From NCBI RefSeq assembly GCF_022398325.1, contig NZ_JAKEVD010000001.1, positions 213,831 through 277,830 of the forward strand: 64,000 nt of DNA. Reading direction: 5' to 3'. The position numbers and the translations under genes were made by a program. Within the stretch, counting starts at the first letter, position 1; each line of letters opens with the position of its first letter. The stretch comes from Shewanella sp. Isolate13 (GTDB lineage: Bacteria; Pseudomonadota; Gammaproteobacteria; Enterobacterales; Shewanellaceae). The notes under the pieces are model-generated. The model was not told the origin of the DNA. It saw nothing but the letters and a program-made list of their open reading frames with translations, and made no database searches. This document shows, piece after piece, positions 27,351 to 36,329 of the stretch.

Positions 27351-28154
27351 TTATTTGTGTGGATTGGCGCCCATCATGCCGCCCATCATGCCGCCCATAC
27401 CCATGCCACTTAGACCCATGCCGTGAGAGTTCTCACCTGGCTCTTCAACCTTGACCAATTCCACTTCAAATACCAAAGTAGATTGAGGCTGAATCATGCC
27501 AACAACACGTTCACCGTATGCAAGTGCAGGCGGAACTGTTAACTTAAATTTTGACCCTTCAGGCATTAAGGCAAGACCTTCTTGCCAGCCTTCAATAACG
27601 GTAACTAATGAGAAACGGTTCGGTTCGTTACGGTCGTAAGTGCTGTCAAACTCTGTGCCGTCAATCAAGCTGCCTTTGTAGTGCACGGTGACAACATCAT
27701 TGCCCTGCGGCATCTTGCCTTCACCCATAGTTAGCACTTCATATTGCAAACCAGACTCCGTCTGCTTTACTTGACTGTTTTTGCGGTTTTCAGCCATGAA
27801 AGCCTCACCAGCAGCTAAGTTTTTAGCTGTCAGTGCATCTAACTTGACCTGCTTGGCCGCATTTAGCGTTTCAGCACGCTGATTTAGGTAAGTGACGATC
27901 TCTTCTTTAGACATTTTAGTTTCGTCCTTTAAAGCATCGAGTAAACCACCAACCAACACATCCATGTTTACTTCAGCGCCTAGCTGAGTTTGGCCATAAA
28001 TCTGACTAGAGATATGATGACCAAATGAAGCACCGATACTGTACGATTCCTTTTCAACGTCAGTGGTCAGGTCGCTATTAGCGAAACACGACACCGATAC
28101 TGACATGGTTAGACAAGACACAACGGCCAATACACTTTTTTTAAGCTTTTTCAT
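27351..28154 (-). CDS. Periplasmic FKBP-type peptidyl-prolyl isomerase with Met-rich tail, sir copy 2
   Basis: 267 residues: signal peptide to about residue 26, FkpA/Mip-type dimerisation domain, FKBP domain with VTVHYKGSLIDGTEFDSTY and IQPQSTLVFEVELV. The C-terminal tail is longer than in copy 1, HGMGLSGMGMGGMMGGMM followed by GANPHK, with eight methionines. The tail is better conserved between copies than much of the body, which argues that it is used. Confidence 0.9.
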   Translation of the reverse strand: MKKLKKSVLAVVSCLTMSVSVSCFANSDLTTDVEKESYSIGASFGHHISSQIYGQTQLGAEVNMDVLVGGLLDALKDETKMSKEEIVTYLNQRAETLNAAKQVKLDALTAKNLAAGEAFMAENRKNSQVKQTESGLQYEVLTMGEGKMPQGNDVVTVHYKGSLIDGTEFDSTYDRNEPNRFSLVTVIEGWQEGLALMPEGSKFKLTVPPALAYGERVVGMIQPQSTLVFEVELVKVEEPGENSHGMGLSGMGMGGMMGGMMGANPHK

Positions 28155-28191
28155 ACAATTAATCTCACTAAAAATAAATTTACATAATCCG

Positions 28192-28620
28192 TTATGGCTT
28201 TTCTGTTACTCGATTCGCTAAACGCCAGCCGTAGATCCCATCAGGCATTTGCAGAACGTTGGTATACCCCAACTTCATCACGTGTCGAGCAGCAATTTCA
28301 CTGGCATTACAAAGACGGTTTGCACAGTAGAAAACCATGAGTGCATCCTTGTTTTTTGGCAGCAAGTCTTTCCAATTTTTTACGTTGAAATAAACAGCGC
28401 CTGGAATGAATCCTTCAGCCCATAACTCCAATGTATTGACGTCGAAGAAGTAGACTCCCTCTTTGCCCACTAAGGTCTGTGCTTCTACCATGGTGATCGT
28501 ATTTAACGGCTCATCATAATATTTAGCAGGGCCCATCTCTTGACCACCGCCGGCATAACTGCCCGCCGATAGCATTGACAAAAAGACGGTGAAAACGACA
28601 CTTCCCAGTACTCTATTCAT
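28192..28620 (-). CDS. Periplasmic single-domain rhodanese-like protein, sir copy 2
   Basis: 142 residues with signal peptide (MNRVLGSVVFTVFLSMLSAG) and one rhodanese domain. The active loop VFYCANRLCNAS with two cysteines is identical to copy 1, as is GIYGWRLANRVTEKP at the end (one difference). It lies 60 bases after sirA2. Confidence 0.83.
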   Translation of the reverse strand: MNRVLGSVVFTVFLSMLSAGSYAGGGQEMGPAKYYDEPLNTITMVEAQTLVGKEGVYFFDVNTLELWAEGFIPGAVYFNVKNWKDLLPKNKDALMVFYCANRLCNASEIAARHVMKLGYTNVLQMPDGIYGWRLANRVTEKP

Positions 28621-28680
28621 AGTTTCTCTCTTAGTTACCTCAACCTAAGCGCACCTAGGTTGAGGCAGGTATTAACTCAA

Positions 28681-30717
28681 TTACATCTTTTTAGCGCTGT
28701 AACCAACACCGTCTAGAATGTTCTGAGCTTGGGTAACATAAGTTAGGGCTGCGTCTAGACGCTTCTGGCTGTAACGGAAGCCATGAACACCCCATGAACC
28801 ATCTTTCTTGATTAGGTCGATAGTTTCTTGTGCTTTCTCAGCTAGCATTAGGACTTCAGTCTTGTCTGCAGTAGACAGCTTAGTCACTTCTAGTAGCGTA
28901 TCGATGCGCTCAAGAGCTTGTTCAACTTGTGCGTACACCTCTTTAACAGGTGTTTGCATCTTCATCACTTCGCCGTAGATCTCTAGCTGGTCGTTGTAGT
29001 GCATGCCAGTTTCTAGCTCAGACTGGAATGGGCTGTGACAACCCTTGTTATCCACAACGTCTTTGTCAGAGATAGCAGTACGAGCACATGACCACATTAA
29101 GTCTAAGTAGTTGTGACCTTCTTCGTTCTTAGCAACAGTCCAGCCTTTAACGCTTGAATCACGTGGCTGACCAGCAGGTGGGTTCAGAGTCTTACGCTCT
29201 GGGTCGATATCGATCTTCCACATGTGTGAACGACGTACGGCATCGAAACCTGCGTTGTCTGGGAACTGAATCGCAGCGAAGTTTTCACAGCTACCCATGT
29301 TAGGCATGTGACAGCTTTGACAAGTTTGGTTGCTGTGAGTGTCTGTGTTGTCAGCGATTAGCGCTTGCGCTTCGTGACAGTCAACACAGTCTTTCTTCAG
29401 CATTGGCTTAGAGAAACCAGATAGGAAGTCACCATCAGTCACTTCGTGTGGATCGTGACAGGTAGTACAACGCATGCCTTTCTCGTAGTGAGCAGAAGCA
29501 AACATCTGTGAACCTTCAGTACCACATGATGGACAAGCAGACTTCATGTATACGCCGAACGCGTATTCCATCTTCTCTTGTGCCTGTTCTGTGTCAGCTA
29601 GCTCATCAACGAAGAAGAAGCGCTGGTGACAACGTTCACAGTTAGACTGCATGCCGCCAGTACCGCCATCTAAGTGACCGCCCGCGCCATGACACTCTTC
29701 ACAAGAGATACCCTTAGAGATAGTGTGCTCTTGAAGCTTCTTAGCATCGCCAAGTGCGTCGAAGAACTCTTGCTTGTTTTGGAAGTCAAACTTGTAGGTA
29801 TGGCACATTTCACAGTAAGAGCTGCCTGGTTGGAATAGCATCTCTTTCTCGTACTTAGCACCGTATGAAGTCATACCCCACTGGTGAGAACCTGATGCGC
29901 CAAACTCTTCTAGCGTCACTGGGAACTCAGGGATTGCCTTGTTAATCTTCTTAGCCATCTCAGGAGTTAGCCATTCAGCCCAACCACGAGAGAACTGGTT
30001 ACCACCGGCAACCATCTTACCTGTGCCTTCAGATAACAGACCGTCACGTACGTGGTAAGTACCACGAACTAGCCATGAGTCAAGGAAGCCGTACTTAGTA
30101 CGTGGTGTACCGATAATCGCGTACACGTCGTTAGCACGAACACCATCTGGTAGCATAGAAGCTTCACTACCGTATAGCTTGGCGTTCAAGTCACCGTTTG
30201 GTACTTCTTTATCAGTAATTTCACTTGGGAAACGAACTACGTTTGCGTGACGCGAACGTTGCCATTTCTCGAACTGAGTCGCGTGACACTCACCACACTT
30301 CTCAGGTCCAACGAAGTTGTTTGGGAAATCCAATGTCGATTTGGCACCTAGACGGTACTGAACCGCACTTGGGCGACCCACACGCTTACTGTATGCCTGG
30401 CTTCCGCCAGTATCTAAATATTCTTCACCACGGTCACTAATATGGTAATCACCAATTAAGTTGCCTTCCTCTTGATATTTGAACATTGGATGGTTTTGAA
30501 ATAAGAAATCAAATAACTCATCTTCTTGAACAATATAGTCGTGCAGTGATTTAACACCTATCGTTCTCTCTGTACCTGCATAGTTTGCAATTGCATTCTT
30601 AGCAGACTCACCCATTTCAGGAACGCTATTGTACTTGCCACCAGCGGCATTTACAGCACCAACAGCGCCGAAACAAAACAGCACGCTTGCGGCTGCTTTA
30701 AGTTTCCAACTTTTCAT
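28681..30717 (-). CDS. sirA: SirA, octahaem c-type cytochrome sulfite reductase, copy 2
   Basis: 678 residues from the ATG at 30717, five bases after AGGAG. A GTG (30723) and an ATG (30720) just upstream are alternatives. Signal peptide ends near AVNAA. Haem motifs: CGECH, CEMCH, CEECH, CERCH, CTTCH, CVDCH, CQSCH and the CX15CH site [18 protein letters not shown]. The extra CPSCG and MGSC cysteines are also kept. Most of the sequence, and all of the haem-binding half, is close to copy 1. Differences concentrate in the N-terminal 110 residues and around [12 protein letters not shown]. The haem-lyase genes diverge from its promoter, as reported for Shewanella oneidensis, so this looks like the ancestral locus. 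Confidence 0.96.
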   Translation of the reverse strand: MKSWKLKAAASVLFCFGAVGAVNAAGGKYNSVPEMGESAKNAIANYAGTERTIGVKSLHDYIVQEDELFDFLFQNHPMFKYQEEGNLIGDYHISDRGEEYLDTGGSQAYSKRVGRPSAVQYRLGAKSTLDFPNNFVGPEKCGECHATQFEKWQRSRHANVVRFPSEITDKEVPNGDLNAKLYGSEASMLPDGVRANDVYAIIGTPRTKYGFLDSWLVRGTYHVRDGLLSEGTGKMVAGGNQFSRGWAEWLTPEMAKKINKAIPEFPVTLEEFGASGSHQWGMTSYGAKYEKEMLFQPGSSYCEMCHTYKFDFQNKQEFFDALGDAKKLQEHTISKGISCEECHGAGGHLDGGTGGMQSNCERCHQRFFFVDELADTEQAQEKMEYAFGVYMKSACPSCGTEGSQMFASAHYEKGMRCTTCHDPHEVTDGDFLSGFSKPMLKKDCVDCHEAQALIADNTDTHSNQTCQSCHMPNMGSCENFAAIQFPDNAGFDAVRRSHMWKIDIDPERKTLNPPAGQPRDSSVKGWTVAKNEEGHNYLDLMWSCARTAISDKDVVDNKGCHSPFQSELETGMHYNDQLEIYGEVMKMQTPVKEVYAQVEQALERIDTLLEVTKLSTADKTEVLMLAEKAQETIDLIKKDGSWGVHGFRYSQKRLDAALTYVTQAQNILDGVGYSAKKM

Positions 30718-30811
30718 CATCACTCCTAGTTATAACCTAGTTATAGTATTTTCATCATCATTCAACTAAGGCACTCTCTTGTTTAGCTGAACCACTGAAC
30801 AATTGAGTTGA

Positions 30812-30826
30812 GGCTATTTTCCACAT
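30812..30826 (-). promoter_or_regulatory. Conserved upstream element of sirA copy 2
   Basis: Minus strand ATGTGGAAAATAGCC, identical to 14692-14706 upstream of sirA1 and at a similar distance from the start. A looser relative, CATATGTAAATAGCC, lies further upstream at 30991-31005. Confidence 0.4.
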
Positions 30827-31145
30827 CTTTTTTGCGAAAAATATGCGTCACCGCAAAAAATGAGATCTAGGAAAATACAGATAGTAAAAAATCGCTGAAA
30901 ACAAAATTAAAACAATAACTTACACCAATATATGGCGCAGGTTTTTCACTTGTAATTCGTTTTTTTGATATCTAAAAGCTTGTAAAAAAAGGCTATTTAC
31001 ATATGAAAAAATATCAGATGTGGAATGGGGTTTGATAAAGGCTAGAGAGGTCACAAAACACTTCACTAATATAACCTACCCTAAGCCAAACGAGTAAGAT
31101 CCGGCTTAAATAGAATGGCTAAAATAAAGATAATTTAAAAGAGTG

Positions 31146-31159
31146 TTAATTGAGATCAA
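31146..31159. promoter_or_regulatory. Candidate FNR/EtrA site upstream of the haem-lyase operon
   Basis: TTAATTGAGATCAA matches the FNR-type consensus TTGAT-N4-ATCAA at nine of ten positions. It is centred about 121 bases before the CcmF-like start. Anaerobic control would suit sulfite respiration. It is a single match in AT-rich sequence, so it remains tentative. Confidence 0.4.
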
Positions 31160-31273
31160 CTTTATTAGCCGATCATTTAACGCGCAACCATTTATAAAGC
31201 CAAATAATCACCAACGTTTAAAAGCAAATTATATTTACACAACATTTTCTTAGAACATAGAGAATTTAATAAG

Positions 31274-33256
31274 ATGATTCCAGAACTCGGACTTATTTTT
31301 CTAATTATTAGTACGGTGTCAGCCTTAATGCTGTCATTTATTCCGCTCTATGCTTCTTATACTAAAAATAGCTATCTATTTAGCTATGTAAAGACGCTCA
31401 CCGCCCTGATGACGGTCACCATTAGCGCCTCTATTTTATGTCTATTGATATCGTTTCTTACCAATGACTTCTCGGTGGCTTATGTTGCCAACCACTCCAA
31501 CACTCAGTTAGCCACTTTATACAAGGTCGCCGCAGTTTGGGGCAGCCATGAAGGCTCTATGCTATTTTGGGTGGTCGCAATCGCGATTTGGGGCTGCTTA
31601 ATCGTGTTCTCATCACGCTATCAGGACCCGTTATTTATTGGGCGCATGATTGCTATATTGGCGTTTGTGATTGCTGGCTTTAACCTGTTCATGCTGTTCA
31701 CCTCAAATCCATTTGCCCGCTTACTACCCAACTTCCCGATAGAAGGGCGCGACCTTAACCCCATTTTGCAAGACATAGGTCTTATCTTCCATCCGCCGAT
31801 GTTGTTCCTCGGCTATGTCGGCTTGACGATTACCTTTGCAGCGGCAATTGCGGCTTTGCTTGGCGGCAAGTTTACTCAGCAACACGCTAGCTACCTGCGC
31901 CCATGGGTATTAATGGCGTGGGTATTTCTAACCGGTGGTAATGCCTTTGGTTCATGGTGGGCCTATAACGAACTTGGCTGGGGTGGATGGTGGTTCTGGG
32001 ACCCGGTAGAAAACGCCTCTTTTATTCCTTGGCTTGTGGCCACAGCACTTTTGCATAGCGTGGTACTGAGTCAGCATCGCGGCAGCTTTAAGGTCACCAC
32101 GTTATTGCTCTGCCTGCTAGCCTTTTCCTTAAGCTTGCTAGGCACCTTCTTAGTACGTTCAGGCATAGTGCAATCGGTACACGCTTTTGCCTCAGACCCG
32201 ACTCGCGGTATGTCTATTCTGTTCCTTTTAGGCGTCTTTGTTTGTGGTGCACTGACCCTGTTTGCCCTAAAGGCTAACTTGATAAAATCAAAATCAGACT
32301 TTGCGCTCGTCTCCCGCGACAGCTTGATTCTGCTGGGTAATATCGTGTTAGTGGTGGCGGCGATTTCGGTGCTACTGGGCACCTTCTACCCCTTGCTATT
32401 TGAGCTATTAAACCTTGGGACGCTTTCAGTTGGTGCCCCTTACTTTAACAGCATGTTCGTGCCATTAACCTTTGTCGCCGTACTATTAATGGGTGCCGCC
32501 CCTTTGCTCAAGTGGCAGAAACAATCGCTTAAGCCGCTAAAGCCGTTACTGTTGCTATTTGCCGCCGCAGCCGCGATCGGTATTCTCTTTGCGCTGCAAA
32601 CCCGCGACGGTTTTAACCCTTGGGTATGGATTGGTGTCACTTCAGCGAGCTGGATATTCCTCACCCTTGGCTACTTAGTGTTTAGCTTACGTTCGCAGGG
32701 CACTGCGAAGATTGCTAAGAAAGCAGCCATGCTGATCGCTCATTTGGGTGTAGCGGTAAGCATTATCGGTGCGACCGCCGTGTCTAACTTTGAAACCCAA
32801 GAACTACTCAGAATGGGGCCAGGGCAAGGTAAGGTCGTGGCAGGCTACACCTTTGTCTATGAAGATACTGTCGATGTCGATGCCACTAGCTATACCGCTA
32901 TTCAGGCCAATATTCGTGTCACCGATAGCGATGACAACTTCATCGGCTATATCACGCCCCAACGTCAAACTTTTAAAACGAACGCTATGGAGGTCTCAAA
33001 GGCGGGCATCATGCGCAACTTTGCCCGAGATCTATATGTCTCCAGTGGTCAGCAACTTAGCGAGACGGAATACCTTGTACGCATCAGCCATAAGCCGTTG
33101 GCCTGTTGGATCTGGATTGGTGGTTTGATGATGATGTTCGGTGGCGGTATCGCCGCTTTCTCGGGTCTTTATAGCCTAAGTCGCACACAGGCGAGATCGA
33201 AAACAATGCAGTACACAGCTACAGCCAATACACTCGAAGCTAAGGAGCTAGCATGA
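31274..33256 (+). CDS. sirE: CcmF-like haem lyase, dedicated to SirA (SirE/NrfE type)
   Basis: 660-residue membrane protein of the CcmF/NrfE family with about 14 helices. The haem-handling motif WGGWWFWDPVENASFIPW and conserved periplasmic histidines are present. CcmF-type proteins catalyse the thioether bond between haem and apocytochrome. Beside sirA this paralogue is thought to attach the haem at the CX15CH site, as NrfEFG does for the CX2CK site of NrfA. The symbol follows my recollection of Shewanella oneidensis naming. The ribosome site before ATG 31274 is weak. Its stop overlaps the next gene by four bases (ATGA). There is only one such gene for two sirA genes. Confidence 0.88.
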   Translation: MIPELGLIFLIISTVSALMLSFIPLYASYTKNSYLFSYVKTLTALMTVTISASILCLLISFLTNDFSVAYVANHSNTQLATLYKVAAVWGSHEGSMLFWVVAIAIWGCLIVFSSRYQDPLFIGRMIAILAFVIAGFNLFMLFTSNPFARLLPNFPIEGRDLNPILQDIGLIFHPPMLFLGYVGLTITFAAAIAALLGGKFTQQHASYLRPWVLMAWVFLTGGNAFGSWWAYNELGWGGWWFWDPVENASFIPWLVATALLHSVVLSQHRGSFKVTTLLLCLLAFSLSLLGTFLVRSGIVQSVHAFASDPTRGMSILFLLGVFVCGALTLFALKANLIKSKSDFALVSRDSLILLGNIVLVVAAISVLLGTFYPLLFELLNLGTLSVGAPYFNSMFVPLTFVAVLLMGAAPLLKWQKQSLKPLKPLLLLFAAAAAIGILFALQTRDGFNPWVWIGVTSASWIFLTLGYLVFSLRSQGTAKIAKKAAMLIAHLGVAVSIIGATAVSNFETQELLRMGPGQGKVVAGYTFVYEDTVDVDATSYTAIQANIRVTDSDDNFIGYITPQRQTFKTNAMEVSKAGIMRNFARDLYVSSGQQLSETEYLVRISHKPLACWIWIGGLMMMFGGGIAAFSGLYSLSRTQARSKTMQYTATANTLEAKELA

Positions 33257-33699
33257 GCAAAGCATATACATCTACGCTAGCTGGCTTACTGGCAGGCCTA
33301 GCCATCTTGCTTTGTATCAGCATCTCGGCTCAGGCGGCCTCAGACAAAATCCATTACACCCCAGACCAAATTCGTGACTTGGGTTTTGAGATTGCCCATG
33401 AGCTACGCTGCCCGATGTCGGTCAATCAGAACCTATTTGACTCAGGCGCGCCTATCGCCAGTGAGCTGAAGGGACAGATCTTTTTGATGCTAGAGCAAGG
33501 TGAGTCAAAGGCTGAGATCATCGATTTTCTGGTGCAGCGCTATGGCGAAAAAATCAGGTATCAACCTAGCTTTTCGGCGGCTACTGCCCTGCTCTGGTTT
33601 GGCCCCATTCTTCTGCTTCTCGGTATTGTTGGCATCGCCGCCGTATTAATCCGTGAACAACGTAAACATCAAGATACTAATGGTAATACCTATGAATAA
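33253..33699 (+). CDS. CcmH/NrfF-like thiol protein with altered active site
   Basis: 148 residues: signal peptide (to about 28, SAQA), the three-helix CcmH domain and a C-terminal membrane anchor (about 112-133). CcmH/NrfF proteins reduce the apocytochrome haem site using LRCxxCQNQ. Here the motif reads ELRCPMSVNQNLFDSGAPIA, so the second cysteine is serine; the DNA codons are TGC CCG ATG TCG. A one-cysteine protein could form a mixed disulfide with the apocytochrome but not resolve it alone. It overlaps the genes on both sides (ATGA with the CcmF-like gene, eight bases with the thioredoxin-like gene), so the three are one operon, sirEFG in the S. oneidensis scheme as I recall it. Confidence 0.88.
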   Translation: MSKAYTSTLAGLLAGLAILLCISISAQAASDKIHYTPDQIRDLGFEIAHELRCPMSVNQNLFDSGAPIASELKGQIFLMLEQGESKAEIIDFLVQRYGEKIRYQPSFSAATALLWFGPILLLLGIVGIAAVLIREQRKHQDTNGNTYE

Positions 33700-34276
33700 A
33701 ACACATTTACTCAGCTGCTTACTGGTTTTCTCGTCTTTACTTATGCCAGCGCAGGCCCAAGTGGTCACGAAAAAGGTCTACAACACAGGTAAAGCGATTG
33801 AAAAACCACTGATCATGTCACGCTTTATCGAGATGCAGTCCGCTCGCGCCGTGCCCGATGTGAGCTTTACCGACACTCAGGGTGGAAAGATAAACCTCAA
33901 GCAATTTAAGGGCAAATTGGTATTGGTAAACCTGTGGGCGACTTGGTGTGCACCTTGTATTAAAGAGATCCCACAGATGGAAAATATCCGTCAGGTGAAC
34001 AAGAATAACGACTTGGTAGTGGTGCCTATCTCTATCGATGAAGAGAGTGACAAGGTGCAGGCCTTCCTAGACCGCCATGAACTTGGTCATTACCAAACTT
34101 GGTTAGATCCGAAGAAAACTATCGACCAGGTGATGCCAGCAGACGTGGTACCTGCCACCTATGTATTTGACGGTTCAGGCAACCTAGTTGGCTTCCTACG
34201 TGGTTACCTTGATTGGGGTGACAAAGAGGTGCAGCCGTATCTTGAGAAGCTCACCGCCAAATATGCACACCGTTAA
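33692..34276 (+). CDS. CcmG/DsbE-like periplasmic thioredoxin
   Basis: 194 residues from the ATG at 33692 (MNKTHLLSCLLVFSSLL), giving a proper signal peptide. The longer ORF from 33653 lies mostly in the preceding gene. TlpA-like fold with active site LWATWCAPCIKEIPQMEN and the cis-proline segment near VVPATYVFD. CcmG-type proteins keep the cytochrome haem-site cysteines reduced. With a CcmH partner that lacks its second cysteine, this CAPC site may do the resolving. Last gene of the lyase operon, followed by a terminator. Confidence 0.88.
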   Translation: MNKTHLLSCLLVFSSLLMPAQAQVVTKKVYNTGKAIEKPLIMSRFIEMQSARAVPDVSFTDTQGGKINLKQFKGKLVLVNLWATWCAPCIKEIPQMENIRQVNKNNDLVVVPISIDEESDKVQAFLDRHELGHYQTWLDPKKTIDQVMPADVVPATYVFDGSGNLVGFLRGYLDWGDKEVQPYLEKLTAKYAHR

Positions 34277-34286
34277 GTTTAGATTT

Positions 34287-34318
34287 TAGGTCCTAGGTCC
34301 TAGGTCCTAGGTCCTAGG
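34287..34318. repeat. Tandem 7-base repeat TAGGTCC
   Basis: Four copies of TAGGTCC plus TAGG, each junction creating the palindrome CCTAGG. It lies just after the lyase operon stop. Similar CCTAG words occur at 2721-3270 and near 50560. Confidence 0.8.
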
Positions 34319-34401
34319 GTGATTTGAACATTGCTTTCCTCGCTAAACACCCATCTCGGTGGGTAAATTCACCTCTCCATGGTGATCTTAGGCTATGCCA
34401 T

Positions 34402-34437
34402 CGCCTTGTCGTATCCCAAACGACAAGGCGTTTTTTT
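34402..34437 (+). terminator. Rho-independent terminator of the haem-lyase operon
   Basis: Ten-base perfect stem CGCCTTGTCG/CGACAAGGCG around nine bases, followed by seven T residues. Confidence 0.9.
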
Positions 34438-34453
34438 GGCCGATAGAAAACAA

Positions 34454-35971
34454 TTAAGCCAGAGCTTGCTCCGCCTCCGGGGACAATCGCTCAATCTTAA
34501 AGTCGTAATGAGCATAAGCCGCGCTGATCAGCGGACACACTAAGTTGAAAAAGGCGTATGGCAGGTAAGCGACTGTCGCAACCCCTAAGGTACTGGCCAT
34601 ATACGCGCCACAGGTGTTCCACGGTATTAGTGGGCTGGTGATCGTCGCCGAGTCCTCTAGGGTACGACTTAAGTTAACTGGCGCTAATCCACGCTTAGCA
34701 TATTCCACCTTGAGCATACGCCCTGGCAGCACAATTGCGATAAACTGATCGGCGGTGATGAGGTTGGCACCGATGCAGCTGGCTATCGTGGTGATCATCA
34801 GGCTACCGCTAGACTTCACCAATCCAAGAACACTCTGCAAAATACGCTTTAATAATCCAGTGGCCTCCATGATGCCACCAAATGTCATGGCGCAAAGGAT
34901 CAGCCACACTGTGTTGATCATGCTGCTCATGCCGCCACGACTCAGTAGGCTGTCTAACACCTCATCACCAGTTTCGGCGCTATAACCATTAAACATCGCC
35001 ACCCAGATCCCTTTGACCAGCGCGACAACTGGCGTCAAGGTTTCATCACTGGCGAACTTAACCACATTATCGAACTGAAACAGCGCCGCACAGACCGCTC
35101 CCGCAATCGTACCTATGATCACCGTAGGAAAGGCCGGTACCTTCTTCCAGGCTAAGATAAATACCACCAGCAGCGGCAACAGCAGATGAATGCCGGGATT
35201 GAATTGAGTCTGGATCAAGGAGAGTGTCATCTCAAAATCATTACTCTCTATGCCTGCCTGAGCATTAAAACCTAATAACAGGAAGCAGATCATCGCGATG
35301 ATGATACTGGGTGTCGTAGTCCAGACCATATGGCGAATGTGACTAAAGATATCGGTTCCGGCTACGGCTGGAGCCAAGTTGGTGGTATCAGACATGGGCG
35401 ACATCTTGTCACCGAAATAGGCACCACTAATAATCGCACCGGCGGTGATCTCCACGCTGAGCCCCATCGCAGATGCCACACCGATTAAGGCAATACCTAA
35501 GGTGCCTGCAACGGTCCACGAACTACCGATACTGATGGCAACAACGGCGCACAGCAGGCAACATGCTGCGTAGAAATATTCGGGGTTTAACACCAACATA
35601 CCGTAATAGATCATCGTCGGCACTGTACCGGCGAGGATCCAAGTGCCAATGAGCGAACCGACGGTAAATAGGATCAGTAACGCCCCGGTGGCAACACCGA
35701 TACTGCGCACTATGCCCTGCTCCATCTCCGCCCAGCTATAACCATTTTTCCAACCGATTAATAGGCCTATACAACCGGCCATAATCAAGGCTATTTGGTT
35801 AGCACCATAGGAGCTGTCGGAGGAAAATAGGTAAACGGCGGCGGTGAGCATTATCACCAAGGCGACAATAGGTAAGAGTGCATCGAGCAGAGTGGGGACG
35901 GAATGCTTGCTATCTTGCAGCGGATCCATTGTCACGGATTCTGACTGTTGAAGATCATTATTTGAGCTCAT
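34454..35971 (-). CDS. nhaC: NhaC-family Na+/H+ antiporter
   Basis: 505 residues with about 11-12 hydrophobic helices. The conserved NhaC stretch SGAYFGDKMSPMSDTTNLAPA is present, and LIPWNTCGAYMASTLGV near the C-terminus is also typical. Inner-membrane sodium/proton exchange for pH and Na+ homeostasis is expected. Some family members carry other solutes, such as malate-lactate exchange, which I cannot exclude. ATG at 35971 with AGGA upstream. Convergent with the lyase operon. Confidence 0.88.
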   Translation of the reverse strand: MSSNNDLQQSESVTMDPLQDSKHSVPTLLDALLPIVALVIMLTAAVYLFSSDSSYGANQIALIMAGCIGLLIGWKNGYSWAEMEQGIVRSIGVATGALLILFTVGSLIGTWILAGTVPTMIYYGMLVLNPEYFYAACCLLCAVVAISIGSSWTVAGTLGIALIGVASAMGLSVEITAGAIISGAYFGDKMSPMSDTTNLAPAVAGTDIFSHIRHMVWTTTPSIIIAMICFLLLGFNAQAGIESNDFEMTLSLIQTQFNPGIHLLLPLLVVFILAWKKVPAFPTVIIGTIAGAVCAALFQFDNVVKFASDETLTPVVALVKGIWVAMFNGYSAETGDEVLDSLLSRGGMSSMINTVWLILCAMTFGGIMEATGLLKRILQSVLGLVKSSGSLMITTIASCIGANLITADQFIAIVLPGRMLKVEYAKRGLAPVNLSRTLEDSATITSPLIPWNTCGAYMASTLGVATVAYLPYAFFNLVCPLISAAYAHYDFKIERLSPEAEQALA

Positions 35972-36329
35972 ATTACATCCTTTTCTTATTCTTATGACCT
36001 AAGCACTCTTTCTGAAATTAACTCTCTAAAACAAAATCGCTTTATCTCTAAAAAACAAACTAACGTGCTTAGGCTGGAACCACATCCTTACATAAAATTA
36101 ACAACATCGTCTAGCGCAGCGCCCCGTGATGAAGAGTCAACAGCGGATGCAAATGTGACGAGCAAGCCTAGCAATTCAGCAAAAATGGCATATAGCGATT
36201 AAGCATGCAGAGAAAGAACATTTTTAAGGAGCACAATTAGGGTTGATAAAAATTCAGTGTAAGATGAGCAATAAGTTAAAAAACCAACAATTTTGCAAAG
36301 TTAATAGAAAACAGATACAGATAGGTTTA
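35972..36329. other. Intergenic region upstream of nhaC
   Basis: 358 bases, AT-rich, between divergently transcribed nhaC and a small hypothetical gene. No convincing operator or RNA is visible. Confidence 0.5.

Larger units (their letters stand above)
30718..31273. other. Divergent promoter region between sirA copy 2 and the haem-lyase operon
   Basis: About 555 bases, strongly AT-rich, with no gene. It must hold promoters in both directions. Visible elements are the conserved block at 30812-30826, a related block at 30991-31005 and an FNR-like palindrome at 31146-31159. Confidence 0.65.

Noticed and set aside
31040..31060. CRP site in the sirA2 leader around GGTCACAAAA
   Set aside because: Only one half-site matches; the partner half keeps two of five positions.
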